From contig JADJOE010000002.1 of assembly GCA_016713905.1 (NCBI GenBank), forward strand, positions 62,001 to 126,000: 64,000 nucleotides of DNA. The letters run 5' to 3'. Within the stretch, counting starts at the first letter, position 1. Each line of letters starts with the position of its first letter. Positions 63,859-64,000 of the stretch are shown piece after piece. A model generated the notes under the pieces. That model made no database searches. It was not told where the DNA came from and saw nothing but the letters and a program-made list of their open reading frames with translations. This DNA comes from Candidatus Vicinibacter proximus. Lineage in GTDB: Bacteria; Bacteroidota; Bacteroidia; Chitinophagales; Saprospiraceae. A program made the translations under genes and the position numbers.

Positions 63859-64000
63859 TTATTTCCAATTTTTACCTTGATACTTGTTTTCTCTATCATA
63901 ACTCCAATCAAATGAGCCATATTTTGTAAGCACTTTGTAGTTACCTGAAAGATTCATTTTTCCAACTTTTTCTTTTAATTCTTCATAAATCGTAACGTTT
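63859..64000 (-). CDS. 3' end of an unidentified gene, cut by the window edge
   Basis: An open frame on the minus strand ends with SFDWSYDRENKYQGKNWK at stop 63859; 46 codons are visible, with VTIYEELKEKVGKMNL before. It stands 19 bp before paralog B and reads the same way. Too short to name. Confidence 0.5.
   Translation of the reverse strand, partial: NVTIYEELKEKVGKMNLSGNYKVLTKYGSFDWSYDRENKYQGKNWK

Noticed and set aside
1..64000. tRNA or rRNA genes
   Set aside because: No TTC/GGTTCRAATCC T-arm with matching acceptor stem or conserved rRNA segment was noticed on either strand; a tRNAscan-type search would settle it.

Overview
The window looks like a chromosomal segment of a Bacteroidota bacterium, most likely from the Saprospiraceae or a nearby lineage. 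The evidence is type IX secretion (T9SS) C-terminal sorting domains, many lipoproteins, TAnnTTTG-type promoters, a DUF4254/GT9 pair, DUF3109, DUF6428, and Bacteroidota-style Rhs modules. Assignment to a family is inference. No rRNA or tRNA genes were seen.

Layout. 1-3158: tail of a nitrous-oxide-reductase maturation operon (nosL, nosD, nosF, nosY). 3164-26284: a roughly 23 kb accessory region built around a broken Rhs gene and bounded by two copies of the nosY 3' end. Read on the minus strand it runs: Rhs core with metalloprotease tip CT1 and its partner; a 7.8 kb mobile element (copy 2); orphan tip CT3 and partner; the same element again (copy 1); orphan tip CT4 and partner; a core fragment and a glycosyltransferase fragment. 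Each element copy carries a lambda-endolysin-like muramidase tip (CT2) with a lipoprotein partner, an XRE regulator, a CHC2/Toprim primase, a P-loop ATPase, two tyrosine recombinases, about 1 kb of strongly folded non-coding DNA, and a promoter/start-codon prefix. Both element ends lie at the Val-Asp-Pro codons of the Rhs core, exactly where core meets variable toxin tip. The element therefore looks like a vehicle that inserts at, and re-arms or swaps, Rhs toxin tips. This is the most interesting system in the window.

26424-36087 and onward: a T9SS cargo protein, GT9 glycosyltransferase, DUF4254, glycine decarboxylase gcvP, a group of envelope proteins, an ECF-like sigma factor and a membrane-anchored barrel protein. 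37352-38475: a tandem array of eight 130-bp units with alternating A/B types. Its unit contains three tetraloop hairpins, and the same three-hairpin design occurs singly, with compensatory stem changes, inside Rhs and recombinase genes. 39692-47063: lon, a tail-specific protease, aroE and an arsR-arsC-DUF6428 operon with two matching operators. 47901-52828: an MbnP/MbnH-like pair, an exonuclease, an ABC permease and an S24-type regulator. 52926-58783: a PDZ protein, a BlaR1/BlaI-type pair and a large T9SS-exported gingipain-fold protein. 59106-64000: a VOC protein, DUF3109, and two tandem secreted paralogs with near-identical C-termini and unrelated N-termini.

Caution: many genes, inside and outside the repeats (nosL, nosD, gcvP, sigma factor, DUF6428, each element copy), are broken by single-base indels in homopolymers. 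In the two element copies the breaks are complementary. Uncorrected long-read errors are a likely cause, so most pseudogene calls here are provisional.
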